A stretch of DNA of 7,726 bases, taken from NCBI GenBank assembly GCA_036389955.1, contig DASVVJ010000459.1:1-7726 (forward strand), written 5' to 3'. The stretch is from DATHBR01 sp036389955 (GTDB taxonomy: Bacteria; Myxococcota; Myxococcia; Myxococcales; Myxococcaceae). Each line of letters starts with the position of its first letter. The stretch's first letter is position 1. The notes under the pieces are model-generated. The model ran no database searches and had not been told where the DNA came from. It worked only from the letters and a program-made list of their open reading frames with translations. This document shows positions 6,585-7,726 of the stretch, in pieces. A program made the translations under genes and the position numbers.

Positions 6585-6893
6585 CGAACCGGCTCGTGGC
6601 GAATGTGCGCCAGTCGCCGGGGTCGGCTGTCGCTTGTACCTATGTCCAAGCCCCCTGCTCAAGCATTCAGGTGGGCACTCACGTCTGGTGCTGGTGGGTT
6701 CCCCTGCGAGTCCGGGATTCCGACCCCAGGGGTTGCCCGCGCTATCTACTCCCTGGGTAGTAGGGACGGGAAGCACGAAATGTTCCTTATTCAGCAGAAG
6801 GCCTGAAACCCGGGTGGAGGCAGGGCCGACGGGGTACTGGCCTCTGGGGCGCCGGGGGCACAGACTGGCGGCCCTTTTCGAGGGCCTCTGACC
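6585..6893. other. Intergenic region between dnaN promoter and lipoprotein gene
   Basis: These 309 nt carry no credible gene: open frames through here are antisense or fortuitous, with no ribosome binding site. It holds several short dyads: ACCCC-A-GGGGT (6723-6733); an imperfect one pairing CTACTCCC with GGGTAGTAG (6746-6763, one unpaired T); and TCCCT-N7-AGGGA (6750-6766 region), which overlaps the second. AT content is locally higher at 6770-6800 (GAAATGTTCCTTATTC). I could not identify a convincing promoter for the lipoprotein gene. GAGGG at 6880-6884 is its likely ribosome binding site. Confidence 0.4.
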
Positions 6894-7343
6894 ATGAACC
6901 TGCGTCTGCTGTCGCTGAGCGTGCTGTGCCTGGGCCTGGTGGCCGGGTGCGCGAAACAATCTCCTACTCCCGAGGGTGCCGTGCCCGATTCGTCGAAGCC
7001 TGCGCAGACTGACAGTCCTTCGGGCGGTACGCCGGCCACGGGAGCGGCGGGCCAGGGCCAGCCGGTGGCGTACGTGGTGCGCAACAGCGGCATCCAGTGC
7101 ATCGCGCCGCCGTGCCCCACGCACCTGGCGGTGCCGGTGGCCAACCCGGGCGCGGAGGCGATTCAGATTCACGAGATCGACTTCGGCGCGGTGGGGCTGA
7201 CGCAGGAGAAGATGGACGAAGCGATGCGCAAGGCGGATCAGACCCCGGACGGGTTGAGGGTGGAGGCGACGATCGACAAGCAGGCCAACGCGGGCCCCGC
7301 GGGCGAGGCCACGGTGCTGCGGGTGAAGAAGTTGCTGCAGTAG
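6894..7343 (+). CDS. Small lipoprotein, possibly DUF6748-like
   Basis: 149 residues. The N-terminus is a textbook lipoprotein signal: Arg4, hydrophobic stretch 5-16, lipobox L-V-A-G-C with the lipidated Cys at 19. Residue 20 is Ala, not Asp, so outer-membrane sorting is expected by the E. coli rule, though myxobacterial sorting may differ. Residues 20-56 form a Ser/Pro/Gly/Thr linker. The compact domain (57-149) opens with AYVVRNSG and a Cys pair C69-IAPP-C74, followed by LAVPVANPG, EIDFGAVGLTQ (94-104), a short helix, and the strands LRVEATID and ATVLRVKKLL. The Cys-x4-Cys loop followed by an (I/L)DFG-x-x-GL motif recalls DUF6748 proteins, common in myxobacteria and of unknown function; I give this family only moderate weight. 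The ATG at 6894 has GAGGG 9 nt upstream. A second secreted-protein gene begins 15 nt after the TAG, suggesting one transcript. Confidence 0.88.
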   Translation: MNLRLLSLSVLCLGLVAGCAKQSPTPEGAVPDSSKPAQTDSPSGGTPATGAAGQGQPVAYVVRNSGIQCIAPPCPTHLAVPVANPGAEAIQIHEIDFGAVGLTQEKMDEAMRKADQTPDGLRVEATIDKQANAGPAGEATVLRVKKLLQ

Positions 7344-7358
7344 TCCGCTGACGGCCAA

Positions 7359-7726
7359 GTGGCACACCGTTGCACAGTGCTGCCCTTGCTGGGGCTCCTG
7401 CTCTGTCTGTCCACGACTGCAGGAGCCTCGATACCGGTTCGCCTCGAAGTCACGGTCCTGCTCACGCAGGTCCCCCGGAGCGCACCGGGCACCGTGGCGC
7501 AAGCTGTGCCCTCCATCATGGAGAGCACCCGGGCCAAGGTGCTCGCCGCACTGGCTCGGGGCGATGTCCCGGCGGCTATCTCGGCCTATGAGGTTCATGC
7601 TGGGAGCCGGGCGCCAGAATGGCTTCGTGCCCTTCAGACCGCCTTCAGCGCCAAGAGTCAGGAGGTCGGCAAGTGCCAGGAGGTGGCTCGCATCCTCCAC
7701 GAGGCCTACTCCAAGCTCGGCAAGAC
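7359..7726 (+). CDS. Secreted protein, C-terminally cut by the window; possible papain-fold domain beginning
   Basis: The frame from GTG at 7359 is open to the right edge (122 codons). It is the first start codon after the lipoprotein's TAG (same frame, 15-nt gap). No good ribosome binding site precedes it, which fits translational coupling. The product begins with a signal peptide (His3/Arg4, hydrophobic core 7-17, likely cleavage near TAGA-S at 23/24). Residues 27-35 look like a beta strand; 45-80 and 86-122 are helical, the first part including a segment like RAKVLAALARGDVPAAISAYE. Near the edge, GKC-QEVARILHEAYSKLG (C106) resembles the nucleophile-Cys helix of papain-fold toxin or peptidase domains such as Tox-PL-2, where a Cys begins a helix in a C-x-x-x-A pattern. 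This rests on a short motif; the His and Asp/Asn partners would lie outside the window. Otherwise it is an unrecognised secreted protein. An alternative GTG start at 7377 would shorten the signal peptide. Confidence 0.75.
   Translation, partial: MAHRCTVLPLLGLLLCLSTTAGASIPVRLEVTVLLTQVPRSAPGTVAQAVPSIMESTRAKVLAALARGDVPAAISAYEVHAGSRAPEWLRALQTAFSAKSQEVGKCQEVARILHEAYSKLGK

Noticed and set aside
5335..6891. Long plus-strand open frame across dnaN
   Set aside because: It is the antisense of dnaN, rich in Val/Leu/Asp/His as expected from a complement frame, and shows no domain or ribosome binding site.
7341..7361. Stop-codon readthrough joining the lipoprotein to the downstream protein, which is in the same frame
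   Set aside because: The downstream product has its own signal peptide immediately after the GTG, which would be pointless inside a fusion, and no readthrough context is evident.
6483..7700. Minus-strand open frame opposite the lipoprotein and the right-edge gene
   Set aside because: Composition is Arg/His/Gln-rich and domain-free. The plus-strand genes there have clear signal peptides and biased codon use.
1..7726. CRISPR array, insertion sequence, prophage, rRNA or complete tRNA
   Set aside because: No regularly spaced direct repeats, transposase or integrase motifs, or RNA gene landmarks were seen on either strand.

Overview
The base composition (GC-rich, third codon positions almost all G or C), the Ala/Gly/Pro/Arg-rich envelope proteins and the style of the lipoproteins point to a myxobacterium (Myxococcota, probably the Myxococcus/Archangium/Stigmatella side). 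This placement is inference from sequence style. The only universally conserved gene here is dnaN, the sliding clamp of DNA polymerase III.

Left part (1-4607, minus strand): three genes read leftwards. First comes a 398-residue helical protein of unknown function (GTG start at 4607). After 72 nt follows a 287-residue exported protein with a TolB-N/FlgO-like N-terminal region and two C-terminal hydrophobic segments. An ATGA overlap then leads into a very long secreted protein, probably a lipoprotein, which runs off the left edge with at least 826 residues. The overlap implies that the last two are translationally coupled and probably work together in the cell envelope.

Middle (4608-6513): a 135-nt divergent region separates the 398-residue gene from a plus-strand gene for an exported MORN-repeat protein of 219 residues. 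That gene converges on dnaN with only 4 nt between the stop codons. A small perfect GC hairpin sits exactly on the junction. dnaN is complete (368 aa) and has no dnaA, recF or gyrB beside it.

Right part (6514-7726): a 380-nt intergenic region carries a good candidate dnaN promoter and several short dyads. It leads rightwards into a small lipoprotein (149 aa, possibly DUF6748-like). Only 15 nt further is a GTG-started secreted protein, cut by the right edge, whose last visible residues loosely resemble the nucleophile helix of papain-fold proteases.

No rRNA, tRNA, CRISPR, insertion sequence or phage gene was found. The window looks like ordinary chromosomal myxobacterial sequence: one housekeeping gene among poorly characterised envelope and secreted proteins. 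The least explained parts are the three-gene minus-strand cassette and the truncated secreted protein at the right edge.
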